Part shown: piece by piece, positions 1-5,874 of the stretch
Position numbering within the stretch: the first letter of the stretch is position 1
Layout of the letters: each line of letters starts with the position of its first letter
Origin: Cyanobacteria bacterium OH_CFB_184
GTDB lineage: Bacteria; Cyanobacteriota; Vampirovibrionia; Gastranaerophilales; Gastranaerophilaceae
Length of the DNA: 12,892 bases
NCBI GenBank assembly: GCA_023414155.1
Contig: JAEZOG010000080.1
Coordinates: forward strand, 1 to 12,892
Reading direction: 5' to 3'
Made by a program: the position numbers and the translations under genes
Notes under the pieces: model-generated
Database searches by the model: none
What the model was told of the DNA's origin: nothing
The model's input: the letters and a program-made list of their open reading frames with translations, nothing else

Positions 1-1435
1 ATTCATCCTTTGGATATAAAGAAGCTAACTTTTCATAAATCAAAATAGCTTTGTTAAAATCTTTTTTGATCGAATACAAATCCCCTTGCGTTTTCAACAA
101 CAGTTCATTTTGTGCATCTTTTAAGAGCAATTTATCAACATATAAAAGCCCCTTATCCCAATTTTCGCTCATCATTGAATAATCAAGCGCTAACTTATAA
201 AGATTATCATCAGGCTTAGAAGAAACCAAAACTTGCTCAATTATTTCAAGTGACTTATTTGATGCATTATTTTTTGAATACAAAAAAGCTAACAAAACTT
301 GTTCATCAACAGAAAGTTTTTTGTTTTTATATAACTCATTAAACAATGCCAAAGCATCACCAAAACGGTTTTGCGCCATAGAGATATCAAATTCCAGTTT
401 TTTATAAACCTCAGAATCGGGATTAATTTTCAACAACTCTTGAAGTATAGATGATGCTTTATCAAACTCCTTGTTTGTCAACGCATCATACATTTGTTTT
501 TCTTTAATCTCTGTTAAGGTTATTTTTCTAGGAGCAGGCGGTGGTTGTTTAATTTGTTCAACAACTTGTGGTTTTGTTACTATTTTGTCTGTTTGGCTTT
601 TCGAAAACGCATAACTGTCTTTTACGTGTTTGCTTTTATCTCCTCTTGCAATCAATTCTTCGTATACTTTATTAGCTTTTGCATACTGCTTATGTTTTTC
701 ATAAAAACCGGCTAACTGATATTTAATCCCGAAATCATTTGGATTAAGTTGGGAAAACTTAATCAAAAACTTTTCTTGAACATCAAAATACTTAAACTGT
801 TCAGATAAAGTTATGATTTTTTTGATTATTGAGACATTTTTTGGAAAGAACTCATGGTATTTTAAAGAATAATGATAAACTTTTTTCATATCATTGTGAT
901 GTTGATAAGTATATATACACGCCTCTGCTATTGCAGGAGTAACATCCTCTTTCGAGAGCGCGTCACAGTAAGGTTTAGCACTTGCCCAGTCTCTTGTTTT
1001 AAAAAAATGAAGAATTAACGCAGTATTCAAGCTTTTGAGCTGCTTAGAATTTAATCTCTTATCCTTGGTTATTTTATTTAACTCAGTTTTTGATACTTTT
1101 GTACGTTGAGTCAGCATCGCATATTTTTTATAAATATAAAACTCATCTTTTGTTAATTCATATAACTTTTGATACAGTTCTTCTGCTCTAAAATAGTATT
1201 TTTTTCGTTCACAAAATTTTGCATACTCTTCTAAAACAACCTTGTCTTCTTTGTAATAAAAAAGTGCCTTCTCGTACAAAAAGAAAGCTGATTTGTCATT
1301 TTTACGCTTTTCTGCTGACTGAGCTTTTTTTATCAATGTTTCTTTATAATCTTTTTTAATCAAGAAAGCATCGCTTTGTCCTATTGAAAGAAGGAAAAAG
1401 CATAATAAAAAAATCATTATTTTTTTTATAAACAA
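1..1435 (-). CDS. Secreted TPR-repeat protein, C-terminus off the left edge
   Basis: Open frame of 478 codons reading leftwards off the window, so the 3' end is missing. The N-terminus is a typical Sec signal peptide: MFIKK, a hydrophobic core rich in F and L (residues 6-19), and an S-D-A site near residue 23. The mature part is helical with TPR-like pairs (NDKSAFFLYEKAL near 40, KHKQYAKANKVYEEL near 245, FNKAILIYEKL near the edge) and a proline-rich linker (QPPPAPRK) in mid-protein. I chose TTG at 1433-1435: it has AGG 7 nt upstream and gives the basic n-region of the signal peptide. The ATG at 1415-1417 has no ribosome binding site and would remove the charged residues. TPR proteins of this kind scaffold protein complexes, here probably in the periplasm or at the outer membrane. 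An N-terminal superhelix of a BcsC/PgaA-like exporter is possible, but the C-terminus needed to tell is absent. Confidence 0.85.
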   Translation of the reverse strand, partial: MFIKKIMIFLLCFFLLSIGQSDAFLIKKDYKETLIKKAQSAEKRKNDKSAFFLYEKALFYYKEDKVVLEEYAKFCERKKYYFRAEELYQKLYELTKDEFYIYKKYAMLTQRTKVSKTELNKITKDKRLNSKQLKSLNTALILHFFKTRDWASAKPYCDALSKEDVTPAIAEACIYTYQHHNDMKKVYHYSLKYHEFFPKNVSIIKKIITLSEQFKYFDVQEKFLIKFSQLNPNDFGIKYQLAGFYEKHKQYAKANKVYEELIARGDKSKHVKDSYAFSKSQTDKIVTKPQVVEQIKQPPPAPRKITLTEIKEKQMYDALTNKEFDKASSILQELLKINPDSEVYKKLEFDISMAQNRFGDALALFNELYKNKKLSVDEQVLLAFLYSKNNASNKSLEIIEQVLVSSKPDDNLYKLALDYSMMSENWDKGLLYVDKLLLKDAQNELLLKTQGDLYSIKKDFNKAILIYEKLASLYPKDE

Positions 1436-1464
1436 AGTTAAACCTGCTTATATAATCATTTATC

Positions 1465-1477
1465 AGATTATTAATCT
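1465..1477. repeat. Short palindrome between divergent genes
   Basis: AGATTA-T-TAATCT is a perfect 13-base palindrome about 30 nt upstream of the TTG start of the TPR gene and inside the 259-bp gap shared with the divergent acetyltransferase gene. It lies where the -35 region of a leftward promoter would be, so it could be an operator. In DNA this AT-rich such palindromes also arise by chance. I see no gene in the rest of the gap. Confidence 0.2.
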
Positions 1478-1593
1478 TATTTTGAATTTTTGTAGAAATA
1501 AATTACTCACTGGTATAAAAAAATCAAAGAATAAGACTACACTTTTTAACAAAAAACTCTCAAAGCTCTAAAAATAGTCCATTTCATCATTTA

Positions 1594-1621
1594 TGGTCAA
1601 AAAGTGAGAATGGGCTACAAT
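1594..1621 (+). promoter_or_regulatory. Candidate sigma-70 promoter for the GNAT gene
   Basis: TGGTCA (1594-1599) and TACAAT (1616-1621) are 16 nt apart, with 4/6 and 5/6 matches to the consensus. Transcription would begin near 1628, giving a leader of about 66 nt. The element lies inside a hairpin-capable stretch (TAGTCCATT pairing with AATGGGCTA, 1573-1617, one G-U pair). A rival candidate is TTGTAG (1490-1495), 18 nt, TATAAA (1514-1519). Confidence 0.3.
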
Positions 1622-1694
1622 GTTGGTAAATTGGATTAATATAGATTTTTAAAATCCGTATTAAGTCTAACAAAATTATTTAAAAGTGAGATTT

Positions 1695-2315
1695 ATGAAA
1701 AAAAAAGAAATCAACATTGAAGGACTATATAAAATACAGAAAAGGGATTTAAAAAGGTGCGCTGAAGTTGCTGCTCAAGCCTTTTTAAATGATGAAAGCA
1801 GTAAGTTTTTACTATCTTCAAAACTAACGTTTAAAGCATTATATAACTACTACTCTGTAATTTACAAAGTAGTCTTCGACAAAATGTATATGTTTGCAGA
1901 AAGCGAAAAGATAAATGGCCTGATTATAATAGCGCCAATAAAAAACTCAGAGTTATCCGTTTGGGATTATATCAAAACAAAAAGTTTAAAAGCAATATTA
2001 AGCTTAGGAATAGGTACAATAGTTAGATCTGTAAAATATGAAAATAACTGCATCAAGATAAGAAAAAACATTGCAACTAGCGATATGTGGTATATTTTCC
2101 AGTTTGGAGTTTTACCGGAAAAACAAGGGCAAGGCATCGGTTCAAGAACAATGAAGCCATTTTTAAACTGGCTTGATTCAGAAAAAATCAGCTGTTACCT
2201 TGAAACTCAAAAAGAACAAAATATCAAAATGTATAATCATTTTGGATTTTCTCTAAAAAGTACTGACACATTACCAAAGAAAAAAGCTAGTCAGTTTGCA
2301 ATGCTTAGAAACTAA
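1695..2315 (+). CDS. GNAT-family N-acetyltransferase
   Basis: A 206-residue protein with a GNAT fold, which transfers an acetyl group from acetyl-CoA to an amine. Motif A is clear at residues 139-149 (VLPEKQGQGIG; the Q-G-x-G-I-G loop binds the pyrophosphate of CoA). The C-terminal motif follows at 176-185 (NIKMYNHFGF, with Y180 as the usual candidate acid). The N-terminal half is divergent, so the substrate cannot be named; length and layout resemble the general group of small-molecule acetyltransferases. The frame could begin at GTG 1686, but GTGAG there looks like the ribosome binding site for ATG 1695, so I use the ATG. It is a single-gene unit: divergent from the TPR gene, and 110 nt separate it from the MCE gene. 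Confidence 0.88.
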   Translation: MKKKEINIEGLYKIQKRDLKRCAEVAAQAFLNDESSKFLLSSKLTFKALYNYYSVIYKVVFDKMYMFAESEKINGLIIIAPIKNSELSVWDYIKTKSLKAILSLGIGTIVRSVKYENNCIKIRKNIATSDMWYIFQFGVLPEKQGQGIGSRTMKPFLNWLDSEKISCYLETQKEQNIKMYNHFGFSLKSTDTLPKKKASQFAMLRN

Positions 2316-2363
2316 ACCTTTCTAATATTCACTCAATTATCCTTTTATTTTTTTATTTAGTCA

Positions 2364-2387
2364 TTTGGGTACTGGCTTAAACCCAAA
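2364..2387. repeat. Inverted repeat upstream of the MCE gene
   Basis: TTTGGGT and ACCCAAA form a 7-bp perfect stem around a 10-nt loop. No T-tract follows, so it is a poor terminator for the acetyltransferase gene. It lies just upstream of a possible -10 (TATTAT, 2397-2402) for the MCE gene and overlaps the place of its -35, which is weak. It may be an operator or only a partial transcription barrier. Confidence 0.25.
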
Positions 2388-2425
2388 GTACAAATGTATT
2401 ATAAAAAATAAAATGAGGATTTTAA

Positions 2426-3325
2426 ATGAAGAATTTATCTGAAGTATTATATAAATTCCGCAGATTATTTTTGTTCTTATTAGTTTTTGTCGTAATTACA
2501 ATATCAGGGTTTTTCATATACAGAAACTATTTAGGGTTTCATATAACTGCAAAATTTTCTGATGCGACCCCATTATTTGTAAAAATGCCAGTTTATTACA
2601 AAGGATATAATATTGGTTTTGTAAACAGAATAAAACCCAGCAAAGACTACGAATATTCCTATGTAAAAATAGTATTCTACTCTCAAAAACCAAACCTACC
2701 AGAGAATATAACAGCAAAAATAAAACTTCGCGAGACAAAAAGCGATTACATAGAGTTAATCAAGCCTGATGAGCCTTCAGAGAACAAATTAAAAAACAAA
2801 GCCGTAATAGAAGGTGAAGCCGCTTTTGATTTATTCGAGTTTCTCTCCAACATATATGATTCTGGAGCCCTAGATCCAATAATAGAGAGCGTAACAGACT
2901 TTGTTTCCAGCATAAGCTCTACAAGTGATGAAATCGGCAGCTTTTTCTCTGATTCTCGCACGATCTTGAAAGACAACAAAAAGAACATTCGCAAAACAAC
3001 AACTTCTTTAAATCAAATAACCTCAAAAGTTAACAACTCAATAAACGAAAGTCAATTAAACAGCACTTTTTCAAACATCAGCAACTCTGCTTCTAATATT
3101 GAAGAAACTTCTGAAAACATTAAAAATGCAACTGAAAATCTTGACATAACAAAAAACAAACTCGACTGCACCATTTCAGATATTCAATCAAGCGCATCTA
3201 ACATCAAGAACGTGACAGAAGGAGTCTGCCAAACGATGAATAAAAGGTTCGCAGGATTAAGATTAATCTTTGGCAAACCTTCAAAAAAAGATTGTTGCAC
3301 AAAAGGTTGTGGAAAAAATAATTAA
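2426..3325 (+). CDS. MCE/MlaD-domain protein, membrane anchored, with Cys-rich tail
   Basis: A 299-residue protein with one N-terminal membrane segment (about 12-32) and an MCE domain (about 38-113). The domain includes the family's signature stretch around VYYKGYNIGFV (56-66, equivalent to VxxxGxxVGxV in MlaD). Residues 150-270 are a long helical, Ser/Asn-rich region with a repeated SASNI at 221-225 and 256-260, 35 residues (five heptads) apart, consistent with a coiled coil. MCE proteins are the periplasmic lipid-binding partners of MlaE/MlaF-type ABC transporters (Mla, TGD2, Mce) that move phospholipids between membranes. The usual permease and ATPase genes are not adjacent. The end is odd: a basic tail with C290, C291 and C295 (KKDCCTKGCGKNN) beyond a short amphipathic stretch. 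The start has AGGA 6 nt upstream of ATG. The family call is good; transport substrate unknown. Confidence 0.85.
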   Translation: MKNLSEVLYKFRRLFLFLLVFVVITISGFFIYRNYLGFHITAKFSDATPLFVKMPVYYKGYNIGFVNRIKPSKDYEYSYVKIVFYSQKPNLPENITAKIKLRETKSDYIELIKPDEPSENKLKNKAVIEGEAAFDLFEFLSNIYDSGALDPIIESVTDFVSSISSTSDEIGSFFSDSRTILKDNKKNIRKTTTSLNQITSKVNNSINESQLNSTFSNISNSASNIEETSENIKNATENLDITKNKLDCTISDIQSSASNIKNVTEGVCQTMNKRFAGLRLIFGKPSKKDCCTKGCGKNN

Positions 3326-3363
3326 CTTAAATTTATTTTTAAATCAATCATTTTAAACAAAAA

Positions 3364-3404
3364 AATGCCCAGAGGGTCTTATGTTCCTGAGATCCTCGGG
3401 CATT
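3364..3404 (-). terminator. Strong hairpin, T-tract on minus strand (possibly bidirectional)
   Basis: The arms AATGCCC-(A)-GAGGGTCT and AGATCCTC-GGGCATT form a 15-bp stem with one bulged A and a G-U pair, closed by a 10-nt loop. On the minus strand the stem is followed by seven T (plus A-run 3359-3365), a textbook intrinsic terminator. On the plus strand only GTTATTAT follows, so it is a weaker stop for the MCE gene, which ends 38 nt upstream. No minus-strand gene is known to end here. Confidence 0.7.
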
Positions 3405-3531
3405 GTTATTATAAACAAAAATAATAAAAACTTAATTCCCGAAAAGTATTGTTTTTTACTACTTATTTCTTTAAGTATAGCAAGCAAAATCGATATATTT
3501 AGATAAATTATTAACATTAAAGATAACAAAA

Positions 3532-3559
3532 TAATCAATCAAAAAATATATGATACAAT
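3532..3559 (+). promoter_or_regulatory. Candidate extended -10 promoter of ilvA-ridA
   Basis: TGATACAAT (3551-3559) is an extended -10 (TGn plus TACAAT). The -35 (TAATCA, 3532-3537, 16 nt away) is weak, as is usual for extended -10 promoters. The predicted leader is only about 15 nt and contains the GGAG ribosome binding site of ilvA. Confidence 0.4.
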
Positions 3560-3580
3560 TAAATTTAAACTGGAGTTAAA

Positions 3581-4780
3581 ATGATTACACTAGATGAAAT
3601 AAAAAAAGCAGCAGGCTGTTTAACTGGAAAAATAAGAAAAACCGACTTAATATCAGCTCCAAGCCTAGATAAAAATAACAATATTTTCCTCAAATGCGAA
3701 AATCTTCAAATCACTGGAGCATTCAAAATCAGAGGCGCACTTTATAAAATTTCTCAATTAACTGAAGAAGAAAAACAAAAAGGTGTAGTTGCCTGTTCTG
3801 CAGGAAATCACGCACAAGGGGTCGCGCTTTCGGCTCAAAAAAACAACATCAAATCCACAATATTTATACCGAGCACTGCGCCAATATCTAAAATAGAGGC
3901 AACAAGAAGCTATGGTGCTGAAATAAAATTAATAGACGGCGTTTATGATGATGCATATGATGCAGCGGTGCAATATTACAAAGAAAACGAAGCGACCTTT
4001 ATACACCCTTTTGATGATGAAATGGTTATTGCAGGACAAGGCACAATAGGGCTTGAGCTTTTTGAACAATTGCCCAATCTTGATGCCGTTGTCGTCCCAA
4101 TCGGTGGTGGCGGACTGATAGCTGGAATTGCAACCTGCATAAAAAATATAAACCCTAATTGCAAAGTATACGGTGTTCAAGCAAAAGGCGCACCAAGCAT
4201 GGTAAATGCCTTTGAAACACACAGATTAAGCACTCTTGAAAAAGTTTCAACAGTAGCAGATGGCATTGCTGTTAAAACCCCTGGTAGCATAACTTTTGAA
4301 TTATGCGAAAAATACGTAGATGAAATCTTCACCGTTACAGAAGATGAAATCGCAACAGCCATTCTTACATTAATGGAGCAGCAAAAACTTGTAGCCGAAG
4401 GAGCTGGCGCTGTTTCTGTAGCTGCCGTTCTTTTCAATAAAATTCCTCTTCAAGGCAAAAACATTGCCTGTATTATTTCCGGAGGAAATATTGACGTAAC
4501 AATCCTATCAAGAGTAATAAACCGAGGGCTTTTAACTTCAGGCAGACTGTCTGATCTGACTATTGAACTTGTTGACAAACCGGGACAGTTAAAAGAAGTT
4601 TCAACAATAATAGCTGATCATGGCGCAAACGTTGTAAGAGTAAGACACAACCCGGGCGGAAAAAACACTGACATTAACGGCTGTTATCTTAAAGTATCTA
4701 TGGAAACAAAAAATCACAACCATTTAAGTGAAATAGAAACAGCACTTGAAACAAAAGGGTACAAAATTACAAGGGAATAA
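3581..4780 (+). CDS. ilvA: Threonine ammonia-lyase with one ACT domain
   Basis: A PLP enzyme of fold type II, 399 residues, converting L-threonine to 2-oxobutyrate and ammonia. The Schiff-base lysine is K49 in TGAFKIRGA (45-53). The substrate loop SAGNHAQG lies at 73-80, the phosphate-binding GGGGL at 175-179, and SGGN at 300-303. The C-terminal ~78 residues (from 322) form a single ACT domain (LVDKPGQLKEVS), so the protein has the short, about 400-residue layout rather than the double-ACT biosynthetic IlvA of enterics. The ACT domain implies allosteric control by an amino acid. Whether its role is catabolic or isoleucine-biosynthetic cannot be decided, as no ilv genes are in view. GGAG precedes the ATG by 6 nt. 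It is followed after 3 nt by ridA, clearly the same operon. Confidence 0.95.
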   Translation: MITLDEIKKAAGCLTGKIRKTDLISAPSLDKNNNIFLKCENLQITGAFKIRGALYKISQLTEEEKQKGVVACSAGNHAQGVALSAQKNNIKSTIFIPSTAPISKIEATRSYGAEIKLIDGVYDDAYDAAVQYYKENEATFIHPFDDEMVIAGQGTIGLELFEQLPNLDAVVVPIGGGGLIAGIATCIKNINPNCKVYGVQAKGAPSMVNAFETHRLSTLEKVSTVADGIAVKTPGSITFELCEKYVDEIFTVTEDEIATAILTLMEQQKLVAEGAGAVSVAAVLFNKIPLQGKNIACIISGGNIDVTILSRVINRGLLTSGRLSDLTIELVDKPGQLKEVSTIIADHGANVVRVRHNPGGKNTDINGCYLKVSMETKNHNHLSEIETALETKGYKITRE

Positions 4781-4783
4781 ATT

Positions 4784-5155
4784 ATGGAATACATAAACAC
4801 TCAAAAAGCACCAAAAGCAGTTGGACCATATTCTCAAGCAGTTTTAGTAAACAATGTATTGTATGCATCTGGTCAAATTGCAATCGACCCGGCTACTCAA
4901 ACAATGATAGAAGGTGACGTTGTTGCACAAACAGAACAAGTAATGAAAAACATCTCTGCGGTTCTAGAAGCAGCTGGTCTTGATTTTAAAAATGTTGTTA
5001 AAACAACCTGTTTTCTTGCTAAAATGTCAGATTTTGCTGTTTTTAATTCAATTTATGAAAAACACTTTATATCAAAACCTGCACGTTCTTGTGTTGCAGC
5101 AAAAGAACTACCTAAAAACGCATTGGTTGAAATAGAAATTATCGCGGTAAAATAG
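4784..5155 (+). CDS. ridA: RidA-family reactive enamine/imine deaminase
   Basis: A 123-residue member of the RidA (YjgF/YER057c/UK114) family, which forms cytosolic trimers and hydrolyses 2-aminoacrylate and 2-aminocrotonate, the reactive products released by PLP dehydratases. Key residues of the archetypal RidA group are present: Y16 in VGPYSQA, the catalytic arginine R101 in KPARSCVAAK, C103, and E116 in LVEIEII. This separates it from the Rid2-7 subfamilies that lack the arginine. The start is 3 nt after the ilvA stop, and its AGGG ribosome binding site overlaps the end of ilvA, so translation is likely coupled. The pairing fits the role: RidA clears the enamine that IlvA makes and thereby protects PLP enzymes. 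Confidence 0.95.
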   Translation: MEYINTQKAPKAVGPYSQAVLVNNVLYASGQIAIDPATQTMIEGDVVAQTEQVMKNISAVLEAAGLDFKNVVKTTCFLAKMSDFAVFNSIYEKHFISKPARSCVAAKELPKNALVEIEIIAVK

Positions 5156-5156
5156 C

Positions 5157-5203
5157 TCTAAAATAGATAAACCAATCAGGGATTTATATTTTAGACCTTT
5201 TGT
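5157..5203 (+). terminator. Terminator after ridA
   Basis: TCTAAAATA-(GA)-TAAA and TTTATATTTTAGA form a 13-bp AT-rich stem (5157-5195) with a 2-nt bulge and an 11-nt loop. It begins 2 nt after the ridA stop and is followed by CCTTTTGT. The T-tract is short and the stem weak, so readthrough into the MarC gene is possible. Confidence 0.45.
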
Positions 5204-5229
5204 ATAAAAATAAAAAAATATGTTTATAA
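5200..5229 (+). promoter_or_regulatory. Candidate promoter of the MarC-family gene
   Basis: TTGTAT (5200-5205) and TTATAA (5224-5229) are 18 nt apart. Transcription would start near 5236, leaving a leader of about 15 nt. The -10 is imperfect and the region so AT-rich that other placements are possible. Confidence 0.28.
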
Positions 5230-5250
5230 ACTAGAAAATAACAATTCAAA

Positions 5251-5868
5251 ATGATTGAAAAATTAATATTTGCAAGCATAGTTTTTACCGGATTTTCAGC
5301 AATTATGAACCCGATTGCTTCAATTTCGATATTTTTGGCATTAACAAAAGATGACAACAAGGATGAAGTAAAGAAAATAGCTCTTCACTCTACAATTACT
5401 GCTCTTTTGGTTGTTGCTACCTTTTCTTTAATAGGACATTTCTTGCTAAATTTTTTTGGCGTAACCTTTACTGCCCTAAGATTAACAGGTGGAATATTAG
5501 TGGGCTTAATCGGATACAATATGCTTCAAGGCAAACCATCAAACGATAAACAATACAAAGAAGAAGGTTCTGTAGCGATAACCCCTCTTGGAATCCCATT
5601 ACTAGCTGGACCCGGGGTAATAATAACCGCAATGAATTTTTCTGTAGGAGGAATGAGCAACTGCATCATTACTATACTTTCTTTTGCTCTATTGTGCGTT
5701 ATTACTTATTTTGTGTTTATTTTTGGCGAGAAAATAAAAGCCTTTGTCGGCACGAACGTATTAAAGGTCATAACAAGAATGATGGGGCTAGCGCTAGCTG
5801 TCATTGGTATGCAGATGTTTTTAGAAGGGATTTACAGGGCTATTAAAGAATTTTACGCAATTCTTTAA
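5251..5868 (+). CDS. MarC-family integral membrane protein
   Basis: A 205-residue inner-membrane protein with about six membrane segments, the usual size for the MarC/YchE/YhgN (UPF0056) family. Family hallmarks are the N-terminal MNPIASISIFLALT (19-32) and the PLGIPLLAGPGVI stretch in mid-protein, corresponding to the conserved PLAxPLLAGPG of the family. The transported substrate, if any, is not established; the old link of MarC to multiple antibiotic resistance was withdrawn. There is no recognisable Shine-Dalgarno before ATG 5251 (AACAATTCAAA), unlike most genes here, but the N-terminus aligns well with the family start. It ends 4 nt before the stop of the convergent sensor gene, and its last codons form half of a terminator hairpin. 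Confidence 0.9.
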   Translation: MIEKLIFASIVFTGFSAIMNPIASISIFLALTKDDNKDEVKKIALHSTITALLVVATFSLIGHFLLNFFGVTFTALRLTGGILVGLIGYNMLQGKPSNDKQYKEEGSVAITPLGIPLLAGPGVIITAMNFSVGGMSNCIITILSFALLCVITYFVFIFGEKIKAFVGTNVLKVITRMMGLALAVIGMQMFLEGIYRAIKEFYAIL

Positions 5869-5874
5869 TTTTTT
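5842..5874 (+). terminator. Terminator overlapping the MarC-gene stop codon
   Basis: ATTAAAGAATT and AATTCTTTAAT form a perfect 11-bp stem with a 6-nt loop (TTACGC), followed directly by T's through 5874. The MarC stop codon (5866-5868) lies inside the 3' arm, and the T-tract overlaps the stop codon of the convergent sensor gene. On the minus strand no T-run follows, so it acts for plus-strand transcripts only. Confidence 0.75.

Noticed and set aside
1686..1694. GTG start for the acetyltransferase
   Set aside because: The GTGAG serves better as the Shine-Dalgarno for ATG 1695, and nothing plausible lies upstream of GTG 1686.
3353..3538. Minus-strand open frame of 61 codons, hydrophobic
   Set aside because: It runs straight through the strong hairpin at 3364-3404, lacks a ribosome binding site, and its hydrophobicity is what translated AT-rich DNA gives by chance.
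3929..4437. Overlapping minus-strand open frames inside ilvA
   Set aside because: Antisense shadows of a well-supported enzyme gene, with no start signals and no family resemblance.
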